NCBI GenBank assembly: GCA_014879535.1
Contig: JACSRX010000018.1
Coordinates: forward strand, 1 to 38,547
Length of the DNA stretch: 38,547 nt
Direction: 5' to 3'
Origin: Chthoniobacterales bacterium
GTDB taxonomy: Bacteria; Verrucomicrobiota; Verrucomicrobiia; Chthoniobacterales; JACTMZ01
The notes under the pieces were generated by a model. It was not told where the DNA came from, did not search any database, and worked only from the letters and a program-made list of their open reading frames with translations. Below, in pieces: positions 24,636-34,694 of this stretch. A program made the position numbers and the translations under genes. Numbering within the stretch: the stretch's first letter is position 1; every line of letters begins with the position of its first letter.

Positions 24636-25642
24636 CCATTCCACGTCGCCGCCCGCGCTATCCAGGGAAAAACCCGCGACGGTTCGAGCACAAATACAAG
24701 GAGCACGCCGGCGATCCCGAAACCATCGCCAAGGTCCTCGCCTCCGGCAAAACCCCCGCCGGCACGCATGTGCCGATCATGGTGGACGAAATCCTCGATG
24801 TGCTGGGCCCGCAACCCGGGGACCTCGCCGTTGACTGCACGCTCGGCCATGGCGGACACGCCCGTCACCTCCTTGCACGAATCCTACCAGGGGGCCACCT
24901 GCTCGGACTCGATGCCGACCCTGTGGAATTGCCGCGCACCGGGGAGTCCCTGAGGGCGGCCGGCTTCGGCCCCGACGTCTGCACCCTGTGCCGTTCGAAC
25001 TTTGCGGGATTGCCCGCGGCCCTTGCTGCGCGCGGTATTGACAGCGCGGACATCATCCTCGCCGATCTTGGTGTTTCGTCGATGCAACTGGACACCCCCG
25101 CACGCGGGTTTTCCACCAAGTTGCCCGGTCCGCTGGACATGCGGATGAACCCGGAGCGCGGCGTCTCCGCCGCACAATGGCTGGCCAGGGTTTCATCCGG
25201 AAAACTTTCTGCGGTGCTGTCGGAAAACGCCGACGAACCCCACGCCGAACTTCTCGGGGCGGCATTGGCAGGGGGGCACTTCGCCCAAACCACGGACCTT
25301 GCCGGGGAAGTGCGTCGGGCCATCCCCCGGTTGGCATCCGGCGAAATGGAACAAACCATCCGGCGCGTCTTCCAAGCCGTCCGCATCGAGGTGAACGAGG
25401 AGTTTGCCGCCTTGGATGCCCTCCTGCGCACGCTTCCACTTTGCCTGCGCGCAGGCGGCCGCGTTGCCATCCTCACATTCCATTCCGGCGAGGATCGACG
25501 CGTGAAGAAGGCCTTCCAAAACGCCAACCGCGAAGGAGTTTACCGTGAGATCGCCCGGGACGTGATCCGCGCCTCCCCCAAGGAGCGCCGGGACAACCCG
25601 CGGTCAACCTCCGCCAAGCTCCGATGGGCCCGCCGCGCGTGA
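24632..25642 (+). CDS. rsmH: 16S rRNA (cytosine1402-N4)-methyltransferase RsmH
   Basis: RsmH (MraW) methylates C1402 of 16S rRNA. Motifs run in order: HVPIMVDEILDVL, DCTLGHGGHARHLL (SAM loop), GLDADP, ADLGVSSMQLDTPARGFS, GPLDMRMNP, FQAVRIEVNEE and ILTFHSGEDRRVKK. The 336 residues include a basic N-terminal extension of about 45 residues before HVPIMV. The TTG start overlaps the previous stop (TTGA) and no in-frame ATG precedes the conserved region. In most bacteria rsmH sits in the mraZ-fts-mur cluster; here it does not. Confidence 0.95.
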   Translation: MTIPRRRPRYPGKNPRRFEHKYKEHAGDPETIAKVLASGKTPAGTHVPIMVDEILDVLGPQPGDLAVDCTLGHGGHARHLLARILPGGHLLGLDADPVELPRTGESLRAAGFGPDVCTLCRSNFAGLPAALAARGIDSADIILADLGVSSMQLDTPARGFSTKLPGPLDMRMNPERGVSAAQWLARVSSGKLSAVLSENADEPHAELLGAALAGGHFAQTTDLAGEVRRAIPRLASGEMEQTIRRVFQAVRIEVNEEFAALDALLRTLPLCLRAGGRVAILTFHSGEDRRVKKAFQNANREGVYREIARDVIRASPKERRDNPRSTSAKLRWARRA

Positions 25643-25645
25643 GGA

Positions 25646-26671
25646 TCAGGGAAGCGCAGGCGCGAGGAACTCGGCGGCAACTTTTCCGGCAGCCTCGCGC
25701 AGGGTGAGCTGCCCCGCCGCCACCCCCTCACCGAGCGCCTCCACCGCCTGCGCCACGGCAGCACTGTCCACCATGCCCGCGACCACTTGTTCGCGCGCGA
25801 AGTCGAACAATCCCTCCCGCACTTGATGCAAGCGCCTGGCGGACCATTCCCCGGAAGCAGTCATTTCTTCCCGGAATTTCACGATGAGGTCCCACACCTC
25901 GTCGATCCCGGTTCCCTTGATCGCGGAGCATTGCAGGACCTCGGATGTCCATCCCGGCGTGGCCGGCGTGAGAAAATGGAGGATCTGCGCGAGTTCGAGC
26001 CGGAACTTTTCCGCGGCGACCACGTTGTCCCCGTCCGCCTTGGTGACCACGATGCCATCCGCCATTTCGACGATGCCCTTCTTGATCCCCTGAAGCTCGT
26101 CGCCCGCCCCGGTGAGGGCCAGGAGCAGGAAGAAATCCGTCATCGAACGCACCGTGATCTCGCTTTGCCCGACCCCGACCGTCTCGACAAGGATCACATC
26201 GAACCCCGCGGCCTCGCAGAGCGTGATCGTTTCGCGCGTCTTGCGGGCGACCCCTCCCAGGGCGCCGCCCGAGGGTGACGGACGGATGTAGGCCGCGGGG
26301 TGCCGTGAGAGTCTTTCCATGCGCGTCTTGTCCCCGAGGATGCTGCCGCCGGAGATGGCGCTCGTCGGGTCCACCGCCAACACGGCCACGCGGTGACCCG
26401 CGTCGCACAAATGGATCCCGAAAGCCTCGATGAACGTGCTTTTGCCGACGCCTGGAACACCGGTGATGCCGATCCGGACGGATTTGTCCCGGTGCGGCAG
26501 GAGCAACTTCATCAACTCTGCAGCCACGGAGGCATGCGCCACCGAAGTGCTCTCCACCAACGTGATGGCCCTCGCCAAAACCGCAGGATCCCCACTGACC
26601 ACCCCGCGGGCGTAATCGGAGGCTGTCAGCGGGGCCGGAGACGGCTTGCCATTGTCGGAAAGCGGAAGCAT
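25646..26671 (-). CDS. meaB: MeaB/ArgK-type G3E GTPase chaperone
   Basis: A 341-residue P-loop GTPase that protects and loads cobalamin onto methylmalonyl-CoA mutase or related mutases. The Walker A motif is GVPGVGKST, and [37 protein letters not shown] and VTKADGDN follow. The C-terminal dimerisation helices are present. ATG 26671 is preferred; the frame extends 9 codons to a TTG at 26698. No mutase is in this window. It converges with rsmH, with only 3 bases between the stops. Confidence 0.93.
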   Translation of the reverse strand: MLPLSDNGKPSPAPLTASDYARGVVSGDPAVLARAITLVESTSVAHASVAAELMKLLLPHRDKSVRIGITGVPGVGKSTFIEAFGIHLCDAGHRVAVLAVDPTSAISGGSILGDKTRMERLSRHPAAYIRPSPSGGALGGVARKTRETITLCEAAGFDVILVETVGVGQSEITVRSMTDFFLLLALTGAGDELQGIKKGIVEMADGIVVTKADGDNVVAAEKFRLELAQILHFLTPATPGWTSEVLQCSAIKGTGIDEVWDLIVKFREEMTASGEWSARRLHQVREGLFDFAREQVVAGMVDSAAVAQAVEALGEGVAAGQLTLREAAGKVAAEFLAPALP

Positions 26672-26835
26672 CAGCGCGGTGAATTCAAGATCCCGCAAGA
26701 TTTCTCACAAATGCGCGGTGGAGGGAAGGGCGCAACGGCACCTTGCAGGCCCGCCTCCCCCGGGGTATCCCTCTTCCCGGCCAACCACCGCGCGCCCCGG
26801 AGGCGGTGACGGCTCCGAAATCTTCCGATTCATCC

Positions 26836-27954
26836 ATGCATCTGATCGACCGCTATGTGGGGCGCGCGACCTTCGTGACGGCGCTTTACGGGGTTTTCGT
26901 GCTCAGCGTCGTCCTTGTGCTGGGCAACCTGTTCAAGGAGGCGCTCGACCTGCTCATCAACCGCGACGTGCCGCTGGGCTACATCCTTTTCTTCATGGCC
27001 TGCGTGATCCCGTTTTCACTGACCTTCACCGTGCCGTGGGCTTTCCTGACATCCGTGCTGCTCGTTTTCGGCCGCATGTCCGCGGACAACGAAACCGTCG
27101 CGCTGCGTGCCTGCGGGATCAGCCTTCTCCGCGCCAGCCTCCCGGTGCTCGCCATCGGGCTGCTGCTTTCCGGATTTTGCTTCTGGATCAATACCGCGGT
27201 GGCCCCGGCGGCCGAGTTGGCCATGCGGCAATCCCTCGCGGACATGGCGCGGAGCAACCCGCTCGCCCTGTTCACGCCCAACGAGGTGGTGGACCAGTTC
27301 CGGGGCCGCAAGATTTTCGTCGGTTCGCGGGAGGGTGATGAACTGCGCGCGATCACAATCATCGAGCAGAATGACAGCGCCCAGGTGAAGACTGTCATCC
27401 GCGCACGCCGCGGGGTGATCAACCGCGGGGAGAACGGGGAGCAACTGGACCTCACCCTGCATGATGCCATGGTGGAAAGCCGTCCCGCCGGCCATGAGGA
27501 CGAACCCTCCGCGATCCGCCACGGCGTCTTCGCAAGCGAGGTGGATCTGGACATTCCGCTCGACGATCTCGTGCAGACCTCCCTGCTCTGGCGCCCCCTG
27601 CGCACGTTCCAGATGGGGGAACTGTTCGCTTTCCTCGATCAGGATCTCGAAAGCGGGGACAGACCGACGCGCGCCGGGGTCCGCACGGAGATCAGCAAGC
27701 GATTCTCCCTCTCCGTGGCCAGTCTGGCATTCGCCTTCATCGCGATTCCCCTGGGAATCGTGGCCCAGAGACGGGAGACCTCGGCCGGATTCGCCATCAG
27801 TCTGGCCGTTGCCTTCGGCTATTTTTTCTTCGTTGCCCTGGCCGACATGCTGCGCGAAGACGCGGCCGCCTATCCCTACCTCCTCCTGTGGATTCCCAAC
27901 TTCCTGTTCATTTCGATCGGCTCTTGGCTCCTCCTGCGACTCGACCACCGCTGA
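26836..27954 (+). CDS. LptF/LptG family permease
   Basis: A 372-residue YjgP/YjgQ-type membrane protein, part of the LptB2FG transporter that extracts LPS from the inner membrane. Three N-terminal helices (about 10-35, 45-75, 95-125), a periplasmic beta-jellyroll region (about 130-275) and three C-terminal helices (about 290-370) fit the family. Motifs PWAFLTSVLLVFGRMSADNE and FAFIAIPLGIVAQRRETSAG are conserved. Only one such gene is present; its partner, LptB and LptC are not seen. It converges with the msbA-like gene. Confidence 0.92.
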   Translation: MHLIDRYVGRATFVTALYGVFVLSVVLVLGNLFKEALDLLINRDVPLGYILFFMACVIPFSLTFTVPWAFLTSVLLVFGRMSADNETVALRACGISLLRASLPVLAIGLLLSGFCFWINTAVAPAAELAMRQSLADMARSNPLALFTPNEVVDQFRGRKIFVGSREGDELRAITIIEQNDSAQVKTVIRARRGVINRGENGEQLDLTLHDAMVESRPAGHEDEPSAIRHGVFASEVDLDIPLDDLVQTSLLWRPLRTFQMGELFAFLDQDLESGDRPTRAGVRTEISKRFSLSVASLAFAFIAIPLGIVAQRRETSAGFAISLAVAFGYFFFVALADMLREDAAAYPYLLLWIPNFLFISIGSWLLLRLDHR

Positions 27955-27970
27955 GAGGTCTGCGCCTGGC

Positions 27971-29713
27971 TCAATGCCCGATGCTTCCCGTGACAGAGCG
28001 GTAGGCCCCGTTGCGGGCCATGAGCTCGGCGTGGGTCCCTTCATCCGCAATCTTCCCCCCGTGCAGGAAAAGCACGCGCGGCAGGCCTGCAATCGTCCCC
28101 AAGCGGTGGGCCACGACAATCGTCGTGCGGCCGCGCAACACCCCGCGCAGGGCCTCCCCGAAAAGCAGCTCGGTCCCCGCATCAAGGGCGGATGTGGCCT
28201 CATCGAGCAGGAGAATCGGCGCCTCCTTCAGGAAGGCCCGCGCGATCGTCAGCCGCTGCCGCTGCCCGGCCGAGAGCTTCAGTCCGCGGTCCCCGGTGTG
28301 GGTATCAAGACCGTCGGGGAGATCCGTTATGAACGACCAGGCCTGTGCCGCCTCACACGCGCGCCTCACCTCCTCGTCGCAGGCCCCGGGGCGGCCGATG
28401 GCGACATTGTCCCGGATGGTGCCATCGAAGAGAATTCCCTCCTGCGGCACAAACGACACGGCCTCGCGCACCGAAACGCGCGTGCACCGGGAGACCTCCC
28501 GCCCGTCGATGAGGATGCTCCCGCCTGTCGGACTGTAAAACCGCAGCAGCAGATTGAGGATGGTGGATTTCCCCGCACCGCTGGCGCCCACCAGACCGAC
28601 GGTTTCCCCGGGCCGGATCTCGAATGACACGTCGTCCAGCCCCCGGGACCGCCCTTCGTGAGCGTAGGTCACATTGCGGAACTCGATGCGCCCGTGGAGC
28701 GGGGGCGACAGAACCTCCGCTCCGGGCGCGTCCGCCTCGGCCTGCAACCGGGAGGCGTCGTCGAGGAACTCCAAGGCGACTTTGACATGACGCCAACGCG
28801 CCAACTGCAACCCGAGGGTCCGCAGATTCGGAAGGATGAACATCAGGTAAACGAGAAACGTCACCAACTCCGCCGCGCTCATCGTTCCCTCGGCGATGAA
28901 GCGTCCGGCGAAGAACACGACGAACATGGCGGTGATGGCCCCCGTCGCGATGAACACCGGTTCAACCAGCGAGGAGATGTAGGATTCCCGCCGCTGCAGG
29001 TCCATCAGCCGCTGCTGCCTGTCCCGGAAGCGCCCCAGCTCGCGATCCTCGGCGTTGAACGCCTTGATGACGTCGAGCCCGAGAATGACCGACTGCAGGG
29101 CTCCCGCCATCTTTTCCCCCTCGGCGCGGCTTTGCCGAAGGAGCTGGCGCGTCTCCCTCTCGATGAACTTCAGCGCCCCCACGGCCACCGGACAGACGAG
29201 GATGGTGATCACGGCGAGCCGCCAGTTCATCCAGAAGAGCATGAAGACGCCGCCGGATATGAGCAGCAGGACGCCGAGGAAGTTTCCGAGACTCGACTTG
29301 ATGAACCAATCGATGTCCGTGAGGCAGGTGTTCAGTCGCTCGGCCCATTCCCCCGGCGCCATGTCCCGGTGGGATCCCATCGAGGCGCGCAGCCAGCGGG
29401 TCACGTAATCGATCCTGAGCCGCGCGCACACCTTGCGCGCCACCTCGTGAAGGAGCACCGCGGAAACGTAGGCAGCCACCGCCAGCAATCCGAGAGCTGC
29501 GGCCATGGTCGCAATCTGCAGTCCCGAGGGCGGCGACGGCGGGGCGGCGTTGGCCCGCTCCAGCATGTCATTGACCACAAGCGGAATCGCCAGCAGCCCG
29601 GCGCTTGCAGCCGTGAGGGAGGCCAGCGCAATCCCGATCGCCGGGGAATGCGGTTTCAGGAGATGGGCCAGCCGCCGCAGCGTCTCCCAGTCGGAGGGGG
29701 CCGGCGGCTTCAT
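27971..29713 (-). CDS. MsbA-like ABC exporter (fused membrane and ATPase domains)
   Basis: A 580-residue half-transporter with six membrane helices (about 25-320). Its ATPase domain (about 345-575) contains Walker A GASGAGKST, a Q-loop FVPQEG, signature LSAGQRQRL, Walker B ILLLDEATSALD and the switch His in VAHRL. The architecture matches MsbA-type lipid flippases. The ATG overlaps the lpxB stop (ATGA), so a role in exporting lipid A-core is likely. It could also carry another lipid. Confidence 0.9.
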   Translation of the reverse strand: MKPPAPSDWETLRRLAHLLKPHSPAIGIALASLTAASAGLLAIPLVVNDMLERANAAPPSPPSGLQIATMAAALGLLAVAAYVSAVLLHEVARKVCARLRIDYVTRWLRASMGSHRDMAPGEWAERLNTCLTDIDWFIKSSLGNFLGVLLLISGGVFMLFWMNWRLAVITILVCPVAVGALKFIERETRQLLRQSRAEGEKMAGALQSVILGLDVIKAFNAEDRELGRFRDRQQRLMDLQRRESYISSLVEPVFIATGAITAMFVVFFAGRFIAEGTMSAAELVTFLVYLMFILPNLRTLGLQLARWRHVKVALEFLDDASRLQAEADAPGAEVLSPPLHGRIEFRNVTYAHEGRSRGLDDVSFEIRPGETVGLVGASGAGKSTILNLLLRFYSPTGGSILIDGREVSRCTRVSVREAVSFVPQEGILFDGTIRDNVAIGRPGACDEEVRRACEAAQAWSFITDLPDGLDTHTGDRGLKLSAGQRQRLTIARAFLKEAPILLLDEATSALDAGTELLFGEALRGVLRGRTTIVVAHRLGTIAGLPRVLFLHGGKIADEGTHAELMARNGAYRSVTGSIGH

Positions 29714-30867
29714 CCGGCTGTGTCAAGGCACGCCTCAACCTCCCCGATGATCCTGTCCGCGGTCCTGTCCACGGCGCCGCACGCACCAAGATGGCCCGGT
29801 ATTTCCGCCAGGCGCTCCCGGATTTTCCTCCTGTCGTCCGGCCGCTGCAGAAGCGACATCGCCACGCCGGCGAAGTGTTCCGGGGTGAGGCGGTATTGCA
29901 TGATTTCCGGAACCACCATTTTCCCGGCGAGGACGTTGGGCATCGCCACGTAGGGCGTCATCGAAAGCCGCCGGGCGAACCAATGCGAAACGGGATCGAG
30001 CCGGTAAACGGCCACCAGGGGAACGCGGAGCAAGGACAACTCAAGCGTTGCGGTTCCCGAGCAGGTGACCACAAGTTCGCAGCGGCTCAGGCAGGCATAC
30101 CTGTCACGCTCGATCAGGGCGATGTCGCGCGACAACCCGGTTTGATCGAGAACCCCGCGGATCATCGGACGCACATGCTCGGCGGCCAATGGAAGAATGA
30201 ACTGCATTTCGGGATGCCGCCTTTTGATGATGCGGGCGCTTTCCACCATCACCCGGGCCAATTCCTTCACCTCCTGCCGCCGGCTGCCCGGCATCAGCCC
30301 GATCACGGGCTTGGAGGGGTCGAGTCCGGCACGCCTCAGCGCATCCTCCGGATCACCCTCCGGCTTCACGATGTCCAGCAAGGGGTGGCCGTAGCTCACC
30401 GCGTTCGCCCCGAAATCGGTGCGGTAAATCTCCGCCTCGCGGGGAAACGCGGAAATGACGAGACGGCTGACCTTCGCCACGGAGCGAGCGAAGAAAGCCG
30501 CCCCGACCCAGATCTGCGGAGGAAAATAGAAAATCACCGGGACTCCGAGGGAGTGCAGCACCCTGCCGATGGCAAGGTTGAACCCCTGGTTGTCCACAAG
30601 GATGGCCAGATCCGGGCGCTCGCGCCGGACCAACCGCGTCATGTCCCGGTAAACCCCCTGCAGGGGAAGCAGGTGCCGCATGGGCTCAAGGAAGCCGACC
30701 GAACTGAGATGGGCGGTATCATGCCGGAGATCGACCCCCGCCTCGCGCATGTGGACGCCCCCCGTGCCGAACAACCCGATGCCCGGAACCTTCGCCTGAA
30801 GGGCCCGGGCAAGGAAGGACGCCTGATAGTCACCCGACACTTCCCCGGCCATCATGAGGAGTTTCAT
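29710..30867 (-). CDS. lpxB: Lipid-A-disaccharide synthase
   Basis: LpxB (GT19) joins UDP-diacylglucosamine and lipid X into the lipid A disaccharide at the inner membrane. The 385-residue protein has MMAGEVSGD at the N terminus, FGTGGVHMREAGVDL, the SVGFLE motif, FYFPPQIWVG, LMPGSRRQEV, CSGTATLEL and MPNVLAGKMVVPE. The ATG at 30867 is chosen because the conserved start MKLLMMAGEVSGD follows. Its stop overlaps the msbA-like start. Confidence 0.96.
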   Translation of the reverse strand: MKLLMMAGEVSGDYQASFLARALQAKVPGIGLFGTGGVHMREAGVDLRHDTAHLSSVGFLEPMRHLLPLQGVYRDMTRLVRRERPDLAILVDNQGFNLAIGRVLHSLGVPVIFYFPPQIWVGAAFFARSVAKVSRLVISAFPREAEIYRTDFGANAVSYGHPLLDIVKPEGDPEDALRRAGLDPSKPVIGLMPGSRRQEVKELARVMVESARIIKRRHPEMQFILPLAAEHVRPMIRGVLDQTGLSRDIALIERDRYACLSRCELVVTCSGTATLELSLLRVPLVAVYRLDPVSHWFARRLSMTPYVAMPNVLAGKMVVPEIMQYRLTPEHFAGVAMSLLQRPDDRRKIRERLAEIPGHLGACGAVDRTADRIIGEVEACLDTAG

Positions 30868-30978
30868 GGTCGGACCGGCGATGGTAAGACTGAGCGGACG
30901 AGAAGCACTGACTTCGTTGGACGGGCAGTCGCTTTGATAAAAACGATCATCGCCCATGACCAGCCAAATCCCGCGGCC

Positions 30979-32214
30979 ATGAACCGCAGCGTCTCCGATT
31001 CCTCCCCGCCTGCAGAGGGGGGCGGTTTCCCGGTCACCATTGTGACGGCTGCCGCCGCCCTCTGTGTAGCATCCTCCCTGCTCTGGCCCCACGGGATGAT
31101 GGCCGCATCCGTTGTGCTGATGGTCTTCGGCTCGTGGTGTCTCATGTCGCGTCGTTGGTGCTGGGGACCCGAGGACAACCCGGCGGCATGGATCAATCTC
31201 ACCTTCGCCGTTTATGCCTTGGGCAGCAGTGCCATCTCATGGTTTCACGGCGACCCAGTTGCGAATCTGGAGCAATACCTTCCGTTCCTCGGGGCCGGTC
31301 TCCTCGCCGTCGGGTTCCGCATGGCCGCACCGCGCCCATTCCTCATCGGGGCCGCGTTTGCAGCTGCGGCGATCCTGGCAGGCAGCGCCAGCATTGTTCA
31401 GGTTCTCGGCGCGGAAGAAATGCACCGCGCAAACTTTCTCGCCTTCAGCACCTGGTTCGGAACGATGGGTGCCCTGTGCGCCGTCATCTGCGCCGGTTTT
31501 CTCGGCTGGCCCGAAGCCGCGGAGGGAAGTCCGGCCCGGAAGGCGATTCTGGCTGCGGGCGTGGCGGGGGGCATCGCCGTCGCCCTGCTCAGCGGCTCCA
31601 AGGGGGCTTGGTTGCAGTTGCTCGCCGCCGGACCATTCGCTGTCCTGTGGATCATGCGCCGCGCGACGGCCAAGGGCGCCCTGATCGGTCTCCTTGTGAT
31701 TTTCTCCGGGATCATCGCCGCCGCCCTGCTGCCACACAGTCCGATCGTTCCAAGAATCAAGGAGGCCCTCCACGAGGGCGACAGGCTGCGCCTGGCCTAC
31801 TGGCACGATGCGTGGGAGATGGCGGAGGAGCACTCCTTGCTGGGGGGAGGACGGGCCGCCTTGAAGGAGCGCCTCAACGCCACGTCCTTGGAAGTGCGTT
31901 CCGGAATCCCGCTCGGGCAACCTCCCAACGATGCCCACAATGAATATCTCGATGTGTTCGCCGCCCGCGGGGGGGCCGGCCTCCTGCTTATCCTTGCAGC
32001 TTATGTCGTCCCCCTCGCGGTGCTGCTCCATCTCATGTTCCATTGTCCCGGATCACGGGGGCCGGCAGCCATCGGCCTGCTCTTCATCATCGCCTTCGCC
32101 GCCGGCGGTCTGACGGGCGTTCAATTCGCCGTCAACTCCCTGCGAATGATGTTTCTGTTCGTGGTGCTCTTCTGCGTCACGGCTGCCACCTCCAAACCCT
32201 GCACCGCACCATGA
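30979..32214 (+). CDS. O-antigen ligase/Wzy_C family membrane protein
   Basis: A 411-residue membrane protein with about ten hydrophobic segments. A conserved periplasmic loop contains LLGGGRAALKERL and PNDAHNEYLDVFAARGG; the HNxxL motif is the Wzy_C/WaaL signature. Family members ligate O-antigen to lipid A-core or polymerise polysaccharide. Start ATG 30979. It is divergent from lpxB across a 111-base gap and overlaps the next gene (ATGA). Confidence 0.82.
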   Translation: MNRSVSDSSPPAEGGGFPVTIVTAAAALCVASSLLWPHGMMAASVVLMVFGSWCLMSRRWCWGPEDNPAAWINLTFAVYALGSSAISWFHGDPVANLEQYLPFLGAGLLAVGFRMAAPRPFLIGAAFAAAAILAGSASIVQVLGAEEMHRANFLAFSTWFGTMGALCAVICAGFLGWPEAAEGSPARKAILAAGVAGGIAVALLSGSKGAWLQLLAAGPFAVLWIMRRATAKGALIGLLVIFSGIIAAALLPHSPIVPRIKEALHEGDRLRLAYWHDAWEMAEEHSLLGGGRAALKERLNATSLEVRSGIPLGQPPNDAHNEYLDVFAARGGAGLLLILAAYVVPLAVLLHLMFHCPGSRGPAAIGLLFIIAFAAGGLTGVQFAVNSLRMMFLFVVLFCVTAATSKPCTAP

Positions 32215-32951
32215 CGGCCGTTTACGTGATCAATCTGGCCCGCTCCACGGACCGCCTCGAGCGCATCACCCGGGAATTCCACGCCACAGGCCTCTGCTTC
32301 GAGCGCGTCGAGGCCGTGGACAGCAGCACCATGGAAGATGCCGCTTGGACCACACGCTACGACGCCGGAGCCAACAGGAGGAATTATCTCGCACCTTTGG
32401 GTTCCGGGGAGATTGCCTGCATGCTCTCACACCGGCTCGCATGGGAACAGTTTCTCGGCAACGGGAACGCCTCCGATGCCGTGATCCTCGAGGACGACGT
32501 CACGATGCTGGCAAACGCGGCGGACGTTCTGGGTTTTGCCGCGGAGACCTGCGCGGCTCCAGCCCCTGTTCTCTGCAAGCTGAACAGTCTGCGCCGCTGC
32601 CGTGACGTGGGCCGGAAATCGGAGGCCCGCCCCTCAATGCTTCCGGCCCTGACCACAGCAGCCCAGACCCTGAACCGACATGCGGCGCAGGCACTGCTGG
32701 ATTTCACCGAGTCATTCCACGAGCCGATTGACGTCGCCCTCCAGCGTTGGTGGGATCACGGGGTCAAGATGCTCCAAGCATCACCGCCACTCTTCGAGGA
32801 AATCCGTGGCCCTTCGTATGCCTCAACCATCCGTTCCCGCCGCGAACCACCCCACGAGGGTCGCTTGCGGCGCGAGTTGCGCCGCCCGATCTTCCAGGCA
32901 ACGCGGCTCGGACGGGCCTTGGCCGCCTTGATCTCAGGCGCCCGCCCCTGA
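32211..32951 (+). CDS. Glycosyltransferase family 25 LPS glycosyltransferase
   Basis: A 246-residue enzyme with the GT25 signature: VYVINLARSTDRLERI at the N terminus, GEIACMLSHRLAWE, and the metal-binding ILEDDVTML. The DxD-like EDDV and the SH-W helix are typical of LPS galactosyl/glucosyl transferases. The acceptor is unknown. The ATG overlaps the preceding stop. The 3' end overlaps the end of the opposing ArnT-like gene by 18 bases. Confidence 0.88.
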   Translation: MTAVYVINLARSTDRLERITREFHATGLCFERVEAVDSSTMEDAAWTTRYDAGANRRNYLAPLGSGEIACMLSHRLAWEQFLGNGNASDAVILEDDVTMLANAADVLGFAAETCAAPAPVLCKLNSLRRCRDVGRKSEARPSMLPALTTAAQTLNRHAAQALLDFTESFHEPIDVALQRWWDHGVKMLQASPPLFEEIRGPSYASTIRSRREPPHEGRLRRELRRPIFQATRLGRALAALISGARP

Positions 32952-34694
32952 TCCACGCGGCGCGGCAATCAGAACCGCTTCGCCTTTTCTCAGCAGCGGT
33001 TGCCCCCTCCGAATGATCCGGGCATTGGTCCCGAGAACCTCGCAGACAACCCCATAAGAAGAGGCATCCACAATCGCACACGCATCAGGTCCGGTTTTGA
33101 GAAACGTGGCGACCTCCTCCGCCGACGTGCAAAAGCGCACCGGCCGGCCGGCATGCCACACAACCATCGGCATGCTTGTCCGCCACGCCGCCAATCGCGC
33201 CCGGCCGCCGGCTGCAGCGTCCGCGCTGCGAATCATGTCCGGCATGGGATTCAGCGAGCCCACGGACGGTGCCGCGAACCGGAAAACCGCCGCACACAAC
33301 GCCACGGCTGCACAACCGAAGACTGCCGCGGCACTCCGCCGGCGACCGGCATGGACCAGCAATGCATAGACACACGCGCACGCAACGGGCACCAGCCCGA
33401 CCAGCATCAAACCGGGCATCCACGGCAGGACACCCGCGCCCGTTGCGATGACCGGCACGGCGGCGAGCACGATCCCCCCGAATGCGAGCCCCCCCGCGGC
33501 GGCATAGAGCCATCCGCGCGCCACTCCATCGGGATCCCGGACGGCCCGCACCAAAAGAACCGCAACCATGATCGCCGCGGCGGGATACGCCGGGAACACG
33601 TAATGCGGCAGTTGCGTCGAGGAGAAACTGACCACCACAAGCCACGTCATGAGCCAGAGGATCAGCAATCGCGCCGCCGGATGCGGTTGTCCGTTCCAAC
33701 GCCGCACCATGGCACCACGGAACATCCTCCACACAGCCAGCGGAAGGAACACCGACCATGGGAAGAACCCGCCCAGCAGGCTCACAAGTTGGAAAAACGG
33801 GAATCCGCGATGCCCCTGCACCGGCTGCATGGCTTCACCCGTGATCGGCTCGAGCCATGCAAGACGTCCGGCATAATGCTGCAAATAGAAGACTCTGAAC
33901 CAGTCCCCGCCCGTTTCATGCCACACGAGCGCATGCCACGGCAGGGCGATCAGCGCCACCCCGGCCATGATCGCGAGAGGCCTCATCGCGAGCAACGATT
34001 TCCATCCCCCGTGCAAAACCGGCCCCGGCTGGAGGAATGAAGCTTCCGCCGGCACCGGCCGCATCCACCACACGAACAACCAAAGCGCAAGGACGGGAAG
34101 CAACAAGGCAGCCGGCCCCTTGACCAAGACCCCAAGTCCGCAGACAGCGCCGATGGCAAAGGCCGCCCCGCGTCCGATCGGTCCGCCATGGAACGAAGCG
34201 CCGCGTTTCCACCACTGGCCCGCACCGATGAGCATGGCGCATGCAACCAGCGCCAAAAGCATGGAATCCGTAGTCGCCAGCCTTGCCTCGGCGGAAAACA
34301 GCAGCGAAGTCGCCAGCGCCAGACCGCTCCACCACGCGATCCGCCTGTCATAGAGCCGCCTGGCCGTTTCCCATGTCACTGCGACGGCCAGCAGTGCAAA
34401 AAGGACGGATGGCAGCCTCGCTGCTCCGTTCGTCTCCCCGAAAAGCCGGAAGCTCGCCGCGATCGCCCAGAAAAGCAGCGGCGGCTTGTCCGCCAATTCG
34501 CCGTGGAACCGCGGAACCACCCAGTCCCCGGATCCAAGCATGGCCCGCGCCACCGATGCGAAACGCGTCTCGTCGTCATCCCACAGCGGGGCATGCCCCA
34601 AGCCGGAGAAGAACAGCACCCCGGCAAGGACCAACAGCAAAGGGAGCTCCGCCCAAGCAGGGATGCGGACCGAATCAGGAGGCAGCGGATCCAT
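32934..34694 (-). CDS. ArnT/PMT-like GT39-family glycosyltransferase
   Basis: A 586-residue multi-pass membrane protein. The first periplasmic loop has PLWDDDETRFASVARAML and WVVPRFHGELADKPPLLFW, the metal and substrate motif of ArnT/PMT_2 enzymes that transfer sugars from undecaprenyl phosphate to lipid A or core. About 12 hydrophobic helices follow, ending in a soluble C-terminal domain (about 480-586). The transferred sugar is unknown. Start ATG 34694 is chosen; the frame extends 32 codons upstream without a helix. It overlaps the upstream gene by 20 bases. Confidence 0.9.
   Translation of the reverse strand: MDPLPPDSVRIPAWAELPLLLVLAGVLFFSGLGHAPLWDDDETRFASVARAMLGSGDWVVPRFHGELADKPPLLFWAIAASFRLFGETNGAARLPSVLFALLAVAVTWETARRLYDRRIAWWSGLALATSLLFSAEARLATTDSMLLALVACAMLIGAGQWWKRGASFHGGPIGRGAAFAIGAVCGLGVLVKGPAALLLPVLALWLFVWWMRPVPAEASFLQPGPVLHGGWKSLLAMRPLAIMAGVALIALPWHALVWHETGGDWFRVFYLQHYAGRLAWLEPITGEAMQPVQGHRGFPFFQLVSLLGGFFPWSVFLPLAVWRMFRGAMVRRWNGQPHPAARLLILWLMTWLVVVSFSSTQLPHYVFPAYPAAAIMVAVLLVRAVRDPDGVARGWLYAAAGGLAFGGIVLAAVPVIATGAGVLPWMPGLMLVGLVPVACACVYALLVHAGRRRSAAAVFGCAAVALCAAVFRFAAPSVGSLNPMPDMIRSADAAAGGRARLAAWRTSMPMVVWHAGRPVRFCTSAEEVATFLKTGPDACAIVDASSYGVVCEVLGTNARIIRRGQPLLRKGEAVLIAAPRGSGAGA

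Noticed and set aside
27016-28203. Minus-strand frame of 395 codons opposite lptF/G
   Set aside because: Overlaps a well-supported permease and the end of the msbA-like gene; composition is that of a shadow.
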